Positions 10,269 through 17,346 of a DNA stretch of 32,023 nt are shown here, piece after piece. Within the stretch, counting starts at the first letter, position 1, and each line of letters starts with the position of its first letter. The position numbers were made by a program, and so were the translations under genes. Source of the DNA: Acidobacteriota bacterium (GTDB lineage: Bacteria > Acidobacteriota > Terriglobia > Bryobacterales > Bryobacteraceae). The DNA is taken from NCBI GenBank assembly GCA_025353165.1, contig JANXRE010000149.1, positions 1 to 32,023 of the forward strand. The letters are read 5' to 3'. The notes below the pieces were generated by a model that saw only the letters and a program-made list of their open reading frames with translations, had not been told where the DNA came from and did no database searches.

Positions 10269-10745
10269 TCAACGTGATTCTTCGTTTTCGGCGACCGGTG
10301 CCAGAACGAAGGCGTGGGTCTGGCCGTCGATCGTCCCCTCTCCGGTGATCTGTCCTCGCACGTTGATACCGTTGGCGGATGTGAGCTGCCAGCCGGAATT
10401 GCTGGGAATAAGCTTGTTTAAATCCCGCATGCCATCATCCCGGGTCCAAATAAAGGCTCCAAACCCCGATCAACCAACCACTTGGCCAGGCCGTTAATAG
10501 CAAAGGCAGTACTCCAAGTCTGGCCAGGAACCACTCCCAGGTTCTCTGCGTCGCCGCCCTTGTTCCAGAGGACCGCGTGACTGCCGGAGCCGCTGACGAC
10601 TTGGCCCAGATCGTTGATGCCGTTGGCGGAAGCGGAGGTCGCTCGCGGTAGGTTCGGTAAAGCCTGCATCCCGCCGGACTTGGTCCACAAGAAGCCGTGC
10701 CACTGGCCGTCGGCGGCGTTCGAGAACCCGGCGACGTCGCCGACG
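10269..10745 (-). pseudogene. HAF-repeat extracellular protein, frameshifted remnant
   Basis: Read on the minus strand, repeated units of the extracellular HAF family are visible: FSNAADGQWHGFLWTKSGGM, then SANGINDLGQVV, then LWNKGGDAENLG and TWSTAFAIN. The frame then slips by one base near 10490, consistent with a single-base deletion. In the new frame the text continues with GQVVG, an in-frame TGA (10470-10472), FGAFIWTRDDGM, LTSANGIN and QTHAFVLAPV, ending at the stop 10269-10271. So there is at least one frameshift and one nonsense change, and the 5' part, including any signal peptide, is missing. The surviving piece is the C-terminal end of a longer repeat protein. Confidence 0.75.
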
Positions 10746-10890
10746 ACCTGTCGCCGTTGTTCGTCGCGGCGATGGACGCTACCGAAGAGGCGATCTACAA
10801 CTCGCTGTTCAAAGCCGCGACGACGACGGGCAACGGCCGCACCGTCGAGGCGTTACCGTTGGACCGCGTTCTGGAACCTTACCAGGCCGT
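10724..10890 (+). pseudogene. C-terminal fragment of a DmpA/S58-family aminopeptidase
   Basis: The forward frame reads DVADDLSPLFVAAMDATEEA, then IYNSLFKAATTTG and GRTVEALPLDRVLEPY, which matches the C-terminal end of DmpA-like peptidases (family S58, N-terminal-nucleophile fold). Everything upstream, including the autoproteolytic Ser site, is missing, and the fragment runs without its own stop into the palindromic repeat at 10902. It abuts the 5'-truncated HAF remnant head-on, so a deletion or rearrangement fused two broken genes. The family call is from memory of conserved motifs. Confidence 0.6.
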
Positions 10891-10901
10891 TAAAGACAGC
10901 C

Positions 10902-10969
10902 GTGGCGTACGCACGGCAGACCGGCGTCGCCAGGAGTGGCGACGCGGCACGCACGAGTGCATGCGCCAC
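10902..10969 (-). repeat. Dispersed GC-rich palindromic repeat, copy 1
   Basis: This 68-bp element is bounded by imperfect inverted ends (GTGGCGTACGCAC and GTGCATGCGCCAC) and holds an internal perfect hairpin, GTCGCCA-GGAG-TGGCGAC (10926-10943). Its 47-bp core (10923-10969, minus strand) matches 16532-16578 on the plus strand at 45 positions. It lies 11 bp beyond the crotonase stop codon. It resembles a REP/MITE-type element and could also act as a terminator. Confidence 0.75.
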
Positions 10970-10980
10970 GTTGAATCGGG

Positions 10981-11532
10981 CTACGGCGCGGAGAACGCCA
11001 TCGCAGCGTCCACTCCCCGCCGGTCCGCCTTCGCCAGCGCGCGGGCGATGGCCAGCGCGCGGTCGTCGTATTCGAATGCGGGCGCGACGTGATGGACCAA
11101 CCCGTACTGCATCGCTTCCGGCGCGCTGAACACTCGACTGGTTAGCGTCAGTTCCAGCGCGCGCCGCCGCCCGATGGCTCGTGCGAGGATTTCGAAATAA
11201 TCCGGGAAGCGGCCCTCGCGCATCTCCGTCACCCCGAAACTCGTGCCCTGCGCGGCGACGGCGACATGCGCGCACGCCACCAGGCCGAGGCCGGTCCCAA
11301 TCACCGCGCCCTGCACGGCCAACACCAAGGGCACGGGCAGGCGGCTCGCGACCGCCAGCAACGAATCGTCCTCGGAGCCAGCCTCGATCTCGGCGCAGAA
11401 CACCGGACCGGGGGCCTCCAGCAACACGGCTCGAACGTCCGCCGTCTCGAGCGCTTCCCGAAGCACCCGCGCATTGAGCGAATTCCCGGCCGACGTAACG
11501 ATCAGCAGTCCGTCCTCGCGTTCGACGTTCAT
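10981..11532 (-). CDS. Short enoyl-CoA hydratase/isomerase (crotonase) family protein
   Basis: These 183 residues carry the crotonase fold signature: the first oxyanion region VRAVLLEAPGPVFCAEIE (about 34-51), the second with GAVIGTGLGLVACAHVAVAA (about 75-94), then FGVTEMREGRFPDY and the helix FSAPEAMQYGLVHHVAP. Typical family members are about 260 residues; the C-terminal trimerisation helices are missing here. The first oxyanion loop reads FCAEIEAG rather than the common FCAGADL, so activity is uncertain. The start ATG overlaps the carboxyltransferase stop as ATGA (11529-11532), implying translational coupling and a role in acyl-CoA metabolism, for example branched-chain amino-acid breakdown. 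The end is followed immediately by a palindromic repeat, which could have shortened it. Confidence 0.82.
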   Translation of the reverse strand: MNVEREDGLLIVTSAGNSLNARVLREALETADVRAVLLEAPGPVFCAEIEAGSEDDSLLAVASRLPVPLVLAVQGAVIGTGLGLVACAHVAVAAQGTSFGVTEMREGRFPDYFEILARAIGRRRALELTLTSRVFSAPEAMQYGLVHHVAPAFEYDDRALAIARALAKADRRGVDAAMAFSAP

Positions 11533-13100
11533 CCGAGAGTCTCCAGCGCAAGATGGCGGCGTGGATTCGCGGCGCATGTTGCTTCTAGCGCGAACGAAAG
11601 CACCCGGCGCGATTGAATAGGATCGATGATCGCATCGCAATGGCCGCGCGCCGCCGCGTATCGAGCATCGAGCCAGCGTTCGTAATCGGCGCGGGTCTTC
11701 TGGATCTTCTGCTGCAGTTCATCCGGAACCGGCTCGCCGCGCGCCTTCAATTTGTCGAGCTCCGGGCCAAACACCGCCTGAATGGCGGAGTCGCCCTCCA
11801 TCACTCCGATGCGCGCCGTCGGCCACGAGAACGTAAAGTGCGGATCGAAGCCCTGGCCGGCCATCGCGTAGTATCCCGCGCCGCTCGCGTGATTCAGAGT
11901 CAGAACGATCTTGGGAACGGTCGCGCAGGCCATCGTCTCCACCATGTCCGCGCCCGCGCGAATGATCGCTTCGCTCTCCGCCTCGGCGCCCACCATGAAC
12001 CCGGACACATCCTGCAAATAGATGAGCGGCAGGTTGTGCCGTTCCGCCATCTCCACGAAGTACGCCACCTTGCGGGCCGACTCCGTGTACACGATACCGC
12101 CGACCCGCGGTCCGCTTTTGGTTTTGAGGAATCCACGCCGGTTCGCGATCAACCCGACCGCGCGCCCACTCAAAAACGTGTTGGCGCACAACAGTTCAGG
12201 TGCGTACTCCGGCTGGAATTCCAGGTAATCGCCTGCGTCGAAAATCCGTTCGATCACTGCCTCGATGTCGTAGGGTTTCCGGTGGTCCGCGGGAAGAACA
12301 TCGTACAGGCCTTCCGCGGGCTGGGCGGGGCTGTTGCCTTTCGGAGCCGGCGAGGGCGCATCCAGCTCGCGGATCTTCTGCCGGATCGTTCGCAGGCACG
12401 AGGAGTCGTCCTTCGAGGAGTAGTGCGCGACGCCGCTGACTGTAGTGTGCATCGCCGCGCCGCCCAGCGATTCCGCATCGATGGTCTGCCCGACCGCGCC
12501 CTTCACCAGGTTGGGGCCGCCCAGCCCCATGAAGCTGGTGCCCTCCACCATGATGATGACGTCGCTCAAAGCCGGCAGGTATGCGCCGCCCGCGATGCAC
12601 GGCCCCATCACCGCCGAGATTTGCGGAACGCGCAGCGAGCGCCGCATCAGCGAGTTGTAGTAGAAGATGCGCGCCGCGCCGTACTGGCCCGGAAAAATCC
12701 CGTCCTGATACGGCAGGTTCACGCCGGCGGAATCGACCAGGTAAACGATCGGAATCCGGTTCCGCATGGCGATCTCCTGGGCGCGGAGAATCTTGTGGAT
12801 CGTCTCGGGCCACCACGCCCCGGCCTTCACCGTGGCATCGTTGGCGACGATCACCGCCGGCCTGCCCTCGATCTTCGCCAGGCCCGTAACCACGCCCGCT
12901 CCCGGCGCTTGGCCGTCGTAGCGGTCGTAGGCGATGAGGAGCCCGGTCTCCAGGAACAGCGTTCCGGGATCGATGAGCCCGGCAATCCTCTCGCGAGCCG
13001 TCAGCTTGCCGTCGCGGTGCTGCTTCTCGACCTTGACCGGACCGCCACCGGCCCTCAGTTTGTCCTCGAGGTCGTGGAGTGACTCGACGAGAGCGCGCAT
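11529..13100 (-). CDS. Acyl-CoA carboxylase carboxyltransferase (beta) subunit, MccB/PccB-like
   Basis: This subunit transfers CO2 from carboxybiotin to an acyl-CoA. The 523 residues span both halves of the ClpP/crotonase-like carboxyltransferase fold. Visible are the N-terminal GKLTARERIAGLIDPGTLF, the first oxyanion region MGPCIAGGAYLPALSD and the acyl-CoA pocket tract EGTSFMGLGGPNLVKGAVGQ. The second half has QDVSGFMVGAEAE, NHASGAGYYAMAGQG and RIGVMEGDSAIQAVFG. The pattern is closest to methylcrotonyl-/geranyl-CoA carboxylase beta chains, but the substrate cannot be fixed from this sequence. ATG 13100 is preferred; an in-frame GTG at 13109 is possible and neither has a clear Shine-Dalgarno. 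No biotin carboxylase or biotin carrier gene is present in the window. Confidence 0.92.
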   Translation of the reverse strand: MRALVESLHDLEDKLRAGGGPVKVEKQHRDGKLTARERIAGLIDPGTLFLETGLLIAYDRYDGQAPGAGVVTGLAKIEGRPAVIVANDATVKAGAWWPETIHKILRAQEIAMRNRIPIVYLVDSAGVNLPYQDGIFPGQYGAARIFYYNSLMRRSLRVPQISAVMGPCIAGGAYLPALSDVIIMVEGTSFMGLGGPNLVKGAVGQTIDAESLGGAAMHTTVSGVAHYSSKDDSSCLRTIRQKIRELDAPSPAPKGNSPAQPAEGLYDVLPADHRKPYDIEAVIERIFDAGDYLEFQPEYAPELLCANTFLSGRAVGLIANRRGFLKTKSGPRVGGIVYTESARKVAYFVEMAERHNLPLIYLQDVSGFMVGAEAESEAIIRAGADMVETMACATVPKIVLTLNHASGAGYYAMAGQGFDPHFTFSWPTARIGVMEGDSAIQAVFGPELDKLKARGEPVPDELQQKIQKTRADYERWLDARYAAARGHCDAIIDPIQSRRVLSFALEATCAANPRRHLALETLG

Positions 13101-13120
13101 GGAAGACACGATAACGAGGA

Positions 13121-13138
13121 TAGCGCGTGCGCGCGCTA
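13121..13138. promoter_or_regulatory. 7-bp inverted repeat between divergent genes
   Basis: TAGCGCG-TGCG-CGCGCTA is a perfect 7-bp inverted repeat in the 48-bp gap between the carboxyltransferase (minus) and the AI-2E-family permease (plus). In so short a divergent promoter region it could be an operator, but GC-rich sequence yields such palindromes by chance. Confidence 0.25.
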
Positions 13139-13148
13139 CACTGAAGTC

Positions 13149-14219
13149 ATGTTAGGGCTCGACCAGCGGGCGGCTCGGGCAACCTGGACCGTGGTCGTGG
13201 TCCTGTTAACGCTCGGGGTCGCTTACCTCGCACGGCAGACGATTTTCATCTTTATCCTCGCGCTGTTCTTCGCCTACATGCTCACGCCGGTGATCGATTT
13301 CATTGACCGCAAGCTGACTAAGGGCCGGGTCCCGGAAAACTTAGTGGTTGCACTGGCGTACGTCGTCTTCATCGGCGCGCTGGCGGGCGTGGCATTCATC
13401 ATCGGTTCCGTCGTCGCGGAGCAGGCTGCCAGCCTGACAAAGAGCCTGCCCGCGCTGGTTCAGCAGAAGGATCCGCTGCATTTTCCCCTGCCCGATTGGC
13501 TGGAGCCGATGCGCGCCCGCATTATCGAAGCGATACGCGCACAGGTGTCAAACCTCAACAATTCGGCCTTCCCGCTGATTCAAAAGGCGGCGCAGGAGGT
13601 CTTATCGCACGCCGAGGTTCCGCTGTACATCGTGCTCGTGCCGATCCTCGGGTTCTTTTTTCTCAAGGATGGAACGAGAATCAAAGATACAGTTGTGATC
13701 TGGGCTTCTGCCGATACGGGCAAGCGGTTGGTCCTGGATGAAATCCTCTCCGACATCCACACTCTGCTCGGGTCTTACATCCGTGCGCTTGTAATTCTCG
13801 CGCTGGCGACTTTCGTCAGCTACACAATCGTCTTAAGCTTGTCCGGCGTGTCGTATGCCATCCTGCTCGGGCTCCTTGCAGCGCTCCTGGAATTCATTCC
13901 CGTGATCGGTCCACTGGCGGTTGGCGTCATCATCGTCCTGGTGGCGGGATTCACCGGATTCGGGCACATTTACTGGATCGTCGGTTTTCTGTTGCTCTAT
14001 CGCCTGTTCCAGGACTACGTGTTGTCGCCGTCTCTCATGAGCTCGGGAGTGGAACTGCATCCTCTGCTGGTTCTTTTCGGAGTGCTCGCCGGAGAGCAGA
14101 TCGCCGGAGTTCCGGGCATGTTCCTTTCCGTGCCCGTAATCGCAACGCTCCGGGTAGTCTACGTTCGCGTACAGCGCGGATCGAGGCAGCGGGAACTCTC
14201 TCCCGAGAACATCCCATGA
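13149..14219 (+). CDS. AI-2E family transporter (TqsA/PerM-like permease)
   Basis: This 356-residue polytopic inner-membrane protein has the family layout. N-terminal helices (about 13-55) are followed by a third segment (about 67-95), a long extramembrane stretch (about 100-150) and a further helix containing LYIVLVPILGFFFLKDG. A tightly packed C-terminal helical block follows, with LLGLLAALLEFIPVIGPLAV (about 238-257) and LYRLFQDYVLSPSLM. The family includes the E. coli AI-2 exporter TqsA and several Na+/H+ or organic-anion carriers, so the transported substrate is unknown. It starts at ATG 13149 and overlaps the next gene by 4 nt (ATGA at 14216-14219). Confidence 0.92.
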   Translation: MLGLDQRAARATWTVVVVLLTLGVAYLARQTIFIFILALFFAYMLTPVIDFIDRKLTKGRVPENLVVALAYVVFIGALAGVAFIIGSVVAEQAASLTKSLPALVQQKDPLHFPLPDWLEPMRARIIEAIRAQVSNLNNSAFPLIQKAAQEVLSHAEVPLYIVLVPILGFFFLKDGTRIKDTVVIWASADTGKRLVLDEILSDIHTLLGSYIRALVILALATFVSYTIVLSLSGVSYAILLGLLAALLEFIPVIGPLAVGVIIVLVAGFTGFGHIYWIVGFLLLYRLFQDYVLSPSLMSSGVELHPLLVLFGVLAGEQIAGVPGMFLSVPVIATLRVVYVRVQRGSRQRELSPENIP

Positions 14220-15172
14220 GACGGTGGGTTGCGCTGCTAGCTGCGGCGCTTCCGGCCATGGCGCATGTAGTCAGCATGAGCACCGGCGAAGCTCGGATCG
14301 AAGGAGCGCGTCTGACTTACGAATTGCGCATCCCGCTGTACGAAGCCGCGCACGTGAAGAACCCCGGCAGCGCCCTACTCGCCGCCTTGCGGTTCCGATC
14401 GGATGGTCGCGGCCCGCGCACGCTGGAACGATCCTGCCGCGAAGACGCGGCAACATTCGTATGCAACGCCTCTTACGAGTTCCCGAAGCCGGTCGATGTT
14501 CTCGAGGTCGAATGCAGCCTGCCCTCGATCACCGTCCCCAACCACGTTCACCTGTTGCGGGCGTATCGCGGCGATCGATCGGACCAGGCGGCGTTCGACG
14601 CGTCCTTCACTACCGCCGAACTGCGATTCCGTCCGCCGACCGCCTTCGAGCAGGCGGCGTTCGACGTTGGAGCAGGATTCTGGAGAGCGGCCAGCGGACC
14701 CGCGCAGTTTCTGTTTCTCGTAGCGCTGATACTGGCGGCGCGCGATGGGAGGGAGATGCTGTCGCTGGCCGGGATGTTTGCGCTTGGAGAGATCGTCGCG
14801 TGGATCGGCGCGGCGTGGTTTTCGTTATGGATCTCGCCGCGATTCCTGGAGGCCGCCGCGGCGCTGACGGTCGCCTATCTGGCCGTCGAAGTCCTCGCGC
14901 TGCCGAACGCAAGATCGCGCTGGGCCGTGGCCGGATTCCTCGGCATCATTCACGGGATGTACTTCGCCATGATTCTCGCCGCCGGAAACTGGAACCGTTG
15001 GCGATTCCTGCTCGGGGTGCTCGCCGGGGAGGCCGTCGCGGGATCGCTGCTCTGGGCCGTGGCCGCGCTTCTTCGCCGCGCGCCCGTGCCGCGGTTCCGC
15101 TGGCAGTCCGCCTTTGCGTCCCTCCTGCTCGCGATAGGCTTGGGTTGGTTCGTACTTCGACTGGGGAGTTGA
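14216..15172 (+). CDS. HupE/UreJ_2-like membrane protein
   Basis: This 318-residue protein has a signal peptide (VALLAAALPAMAHV), an extracytoplasmic N-terminal domain of about 150 residues and then about six transmembrane helices (about 165-317). The membrane part contains FLGIIHGMYFAMILAAGNW, matching the GLIHG-type motif of the HupE/UreJ_2 family. These proteins are proposed metal (nickel/cobalt) permease relatives; the Gly-Leu-Ile-His-Gly core is here GIIHG, so the key His is kept. No hydrogenase or urease genes are nearby, so a nickel role is not supported by context. It overlaps the upstream permease by 4 nt and ends 4 nt before the next start: a three-gene operon. Confidence 0.78.
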   Translation: MRRWVALLAAALPAMAHVVSMSTGEARIEGARLTYELRIPLYEAAHVKNPGSALLAALRFRSDGRGPRTLERSCREDAATFVCNASYEFPKPVDVLEVECSLPSITVPNHVHLLRAYRGDRSDQAAFDASFTTAELRFRPPTAFEQAAFDVGAGFWRAASGPAQFLFLVALILAARDGREMLSLAGMFALGEIVAWIGAAWFSLWISPRFLEAAAALTVAYLAVEVLALPNARSRWAVAGFLGIIHGMYFAMILAAGNWNRWRFLLGVLAGEAVAGSLLWAVAALLRRAPVPRFRWQSAFASLLLAIGLGWFVLRLGS

Positions 15173-15176
15173 TCGG

Positions 15177-16520
15177 ATGAAATCGAAAACACTCGCGCTT
15201 GCCCTTGTGCTGTCCGCCCGCGCCGTTTTGGCGCAGCCGGATCTCGCGGGCAAACTGGATGCCATCGCCAATGCCTACGCGGGCAAGAAGGGCTTTATGG
15301 GTTCCGTCCTGGTAGCGAAGGGCGGTAACGTCTTATTCGAAAAAGCCTACGGGATGGCAAACGTCGAATGGGACGTGCCGAACACGCTCGATACGAAATT
15401 CCGTCTGGGATCCATCACGAAGCAGTTCACGGCGACCGCCATTCTTCAGCTTCAGGAACAAGGCAAGCTGAGCGTTGACGACCCGATCGCGAAGTACGTC
15501 GAGAATGCGCCGGACGCGTGGAAAGGCGTCACGATCCACCACCTGCTATCGCACACATCCGGTATCCCGAGCTATACCGACACTTCGGATTTTCCGACTC
15601 CGAAGTTCATGCGGATTCCCTTGCAGCCGCTCGAAATCGTGATGCTGTCGAAGGACAAGCCGCTCGAGTTTCAACCTGGCGAGGAGTGGAAGTACGACAA
15701 CACGGGTTATGTCCTCCTCGGCTACATCGTCGAAAAAGTTTCCGGCGAGAAGTACGACGAGTACGTGAAGAAACACATCTTCGATCCTCTGGACATGAAA
15801 GATTCCGGCTACGACTGGTCCAAGCCGGTCCTCCATTATCGGGCCGCGGGTTACACCTGGAGCGGGAAAGCGTACGTCAATGCCGACTACCTGGATATGT
15901 CGCTGCCACACGCCGCGGGCTCGTTGTACTCGACCGTGCGCGACCTCTACCGCTGGGACCGCGCCCTTTACACGGAAAAAGTCCTCTCGAAAAAATCTCT
16001 GGACAAGATGTTTACGCCTGTAAAGAACGACTACGCCTACGGGTGGTTCGTCACCAAGACCAAGGACCGCACCCGCGTGACGCACGGAGGAGGGATCAAC
16101 GGCTTTGCGACGATGATCAACCGCTACCCGGATCAGGACGCAGTCGTTGTCGTACTGTCGAACGTCGAGAACGCCGACGCGGGCGGTGTTGCCGGCAACA
16201 TGGTGAACGCATTGTTCGGCGACAAGGTCGAGTTGCCGTGGGAAAGAAAAGAAATCGCGGTCGATTCGAAAATCCTGGACCGGTACACCGGGACCTATGA
16301 TCTTGGCCCTCTAACGATGGTAGTCACCAATGAAGAGGGAAAGCTCATGGTTCTTCCCAGCGGCCAGCCGAAGTTGCAGGCGTTTGCGGAATCCGAAACC
16401 CGGTTCTTCCTGAAGATGGTGGACGCGTCGTTCGATTTCGTGCTGGGCGACGACGGCCGGGCAAAGGAGATGATCGTCCACCAGGGCGGCGCGAACATCA
16501 CCGGGAAGCGCGTGAAGTAA
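15177..16520 (+). CDS. Serine beta-lactamase-family (class C / DD-peptidase-like) hydrolase, secreted
   Basis: This 447-residue exported enzyme has a signal peptide (LALALVLSARAVLAQ). The catalytic domain (about 25-345) has all three family motifs: SxxK as SITK (Ser79-Lys82), YxN as YDN (Tyr172-Asn174) and HGG in THGGGINGF (His302-Gly304). A C-terminal domain (about 360-447, starting near LDRYTGTYDL) resembles the DUF3471-type lipocalin-like module often attached to these esterases and peptidases. It is more likely an esterase or D-peptidase than a true beta-lactamase, because such proteins are abundant in Acidobacteria. It is the third gene of the unit starting at 13149 and is followed by a palindromic repeat pair. 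Confidence 0.92.
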   Translation: MKSKTLALALVLSARAVLAQPDLAGKLDAIANAYAGKKGFMGSVLVAKGGNVLFEKAYGMANVEWDVPNTLDTKFRLGSITKQFTATAILQLQEQGKLSVDDPIAKYVENAPDAWKGVTIHHLLSHTSGIPSYTDTSDFPTPKFMRIPLQPLEIVMLSKDKPLEFQPGEEWKYDNTGYVLLGYIVEKVSGEKYDEYVKKHIFDPLDMKDSGYDWSKPVLHYRAAGYTWSGKAYVNADYLDMSLPHAAGSLYSTVRDLYRWDRALYTEKVLSKKSLDKMFTPVKNDYAYGWFVTKTKDRTRVTHGGGINGFATMINRYPDQDAVVVVLSNVENADAGGVAGNMVNALFGDKVELPWERKEIAVDSKILDRYTGTYDLGPLTMVVTNEEGKLMVLPSGQPKLQAFAESETRFFLKMVDASFDFVLGDDGRAKEMIVHQGGANITGKRVK

Positions 16521-16531
16521 TCGGAATTTGC

Positions 16532-16645
16532 GTGGCGCACGCACTCGTGCGTGCCGCGTCGCCACTCTTGGCGACGCCTGGCGAGCCGCACGGAAAATTG
16601 TGTCACGAGCAGTCGCGACACGGCACGCAGAAGTGCGTGCGTCAC
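16532..16645. repeat. Inverted pair of the dispersed palindromic repeat, likely bidirectional terminator
   Basis: The first arm (16532-16578) matches the repeat at 10923-10969 at 45 of 47 positions. A second, diverged arm in opposite orientation ends at 16645 (GTGCGTGCGTCAC against the opening GTGGCGCACGCAC). The arms can fold into one long hairpin, and each contains smaller hairpins. The unit fills the gap between the convergent beta-lactamase-family gene (stop 16520) and superoxide dismutase (stop 16656), so it probably ends transcription from both sides. Confidence 0.72.
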
Positions 16646-16655
16646 GTCGGACTGG

Positions 16656-17267
16656 CTATCTCCCGGCCAGGAACCGCTTCTCGACTTCCGTCCAATTCAC
16701 GGTATTCCACCACGCGGTGACATACTCGGCGCGGCGATTCTGATACTTCAAATAGTAGGCGTGCTCCCAAACGTCGAGTCCGAAGATCGGGTAATGCCCC
16801 TCGAGGATCGGGCTGTCCTGGTTCGCGGTCGAGAGAATCTCGAGGCCGCTCCCCTTTTTCACCAGCCAGGCCCAACCGGAACCGAAGCGGCCCATCGCGG
16901 CGGCGTTGAATTTCTCCTTCAACGTCGCGAAGGTCGAGAACGTGGAATGGATCGCTTCGCCGAGCGGCCCCGACGGCTCTCCGCCGCCGTTCGGGCCCAT
17001 GATGGCCCAGAACATGGTGTGATTCAAATGTCCGCCGCCGTTATTGCGCACGGCGGTCTTGATGCTGTCGGGAACCGCCGCGAGATTATTCGCGAGAAGG
17101 TCCTCGACGCTCTTGTTCTGCAGGCCGGGCGCGGACTCCAGCGCCTTATTCAGGTTATTCACGTAAGCGGCGTGATGCCCGTCGTGGTGGACCTTCATCG
17201 TTGCGCTGTCAATGTGAGGTTCCAACGCATCAAAGCCGTACGTCAGCGGCGGCAAAGTAAAAGCCAT
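16656..17267 (-). CDS. sodA: Superoxide dismutase, Mn-type Fe/Mn family
   Basis: This enzyme dismutates superoxide to O2 and H2O2. The 203 residues are the normal family length. Metal ligands are visible: His27 (KVHHDGHH), His83 ([10 protein letters not shown]), Asp165 and His169 ([11 protein letters not shown]). The active-site Gln lies in the C-terminal half (ANQDSP, Gln150) and the DVWEH motif is preceded by GL; both favour manganese over iron, though metal choice cannot be proven from sequence. There is no signal peptide, so it is probably cytoplasmic. ATG 17267 is chosen over the upstream in-frame start at 17282 because it begins [11 protein letters not shown] and has GGAGG 8 nt upstream. 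It may be transcribed alone. Confidence 0.95.
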   Translation of the reverse strand: MAFTLPPLTYGFDALEPHIDSATMKVHHDGHHAAYVNNLNKALESAPGLQNKSVEDLLANNLAAVPDSIKTAVRNNGGGHLNHTMFWAIMGPNGGGEPSGPLGEAIHSTFSTFATLKEKFNAAAMGRFGSGWAWLVKKGSGLEILSTANQDSPILEGHYPIFGLDVWEHAYYLKYQNRRAEYVTAWWNTVNWTEVEKRFLAGR

Positions 17268-17346
17268 CTTCTTGTCCTCCAAGGATGTAAATTCCCAGTT
17301 CAGAACTACTCACTACCATTATGAAACTCTCCGGGCGCCCGTGAGA

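Noticed and set aside
14224-15180. A second 318-residue frame beside the HupE-like gene
   Set aside because: Same DNA in another frame, Arg-rich, without hydrophobic segments; the real frame has a signal peptide and membrane helices.
15177-16520. Antibiotic-resistance beta-lactamase
   Set aside because: The SxxK, YxN and HGG motifs also define esterases and D-peptidases; the appended lipocalin-like C-terminal domain and chromosomal context favour a housekeeping or degradative hydrolase.
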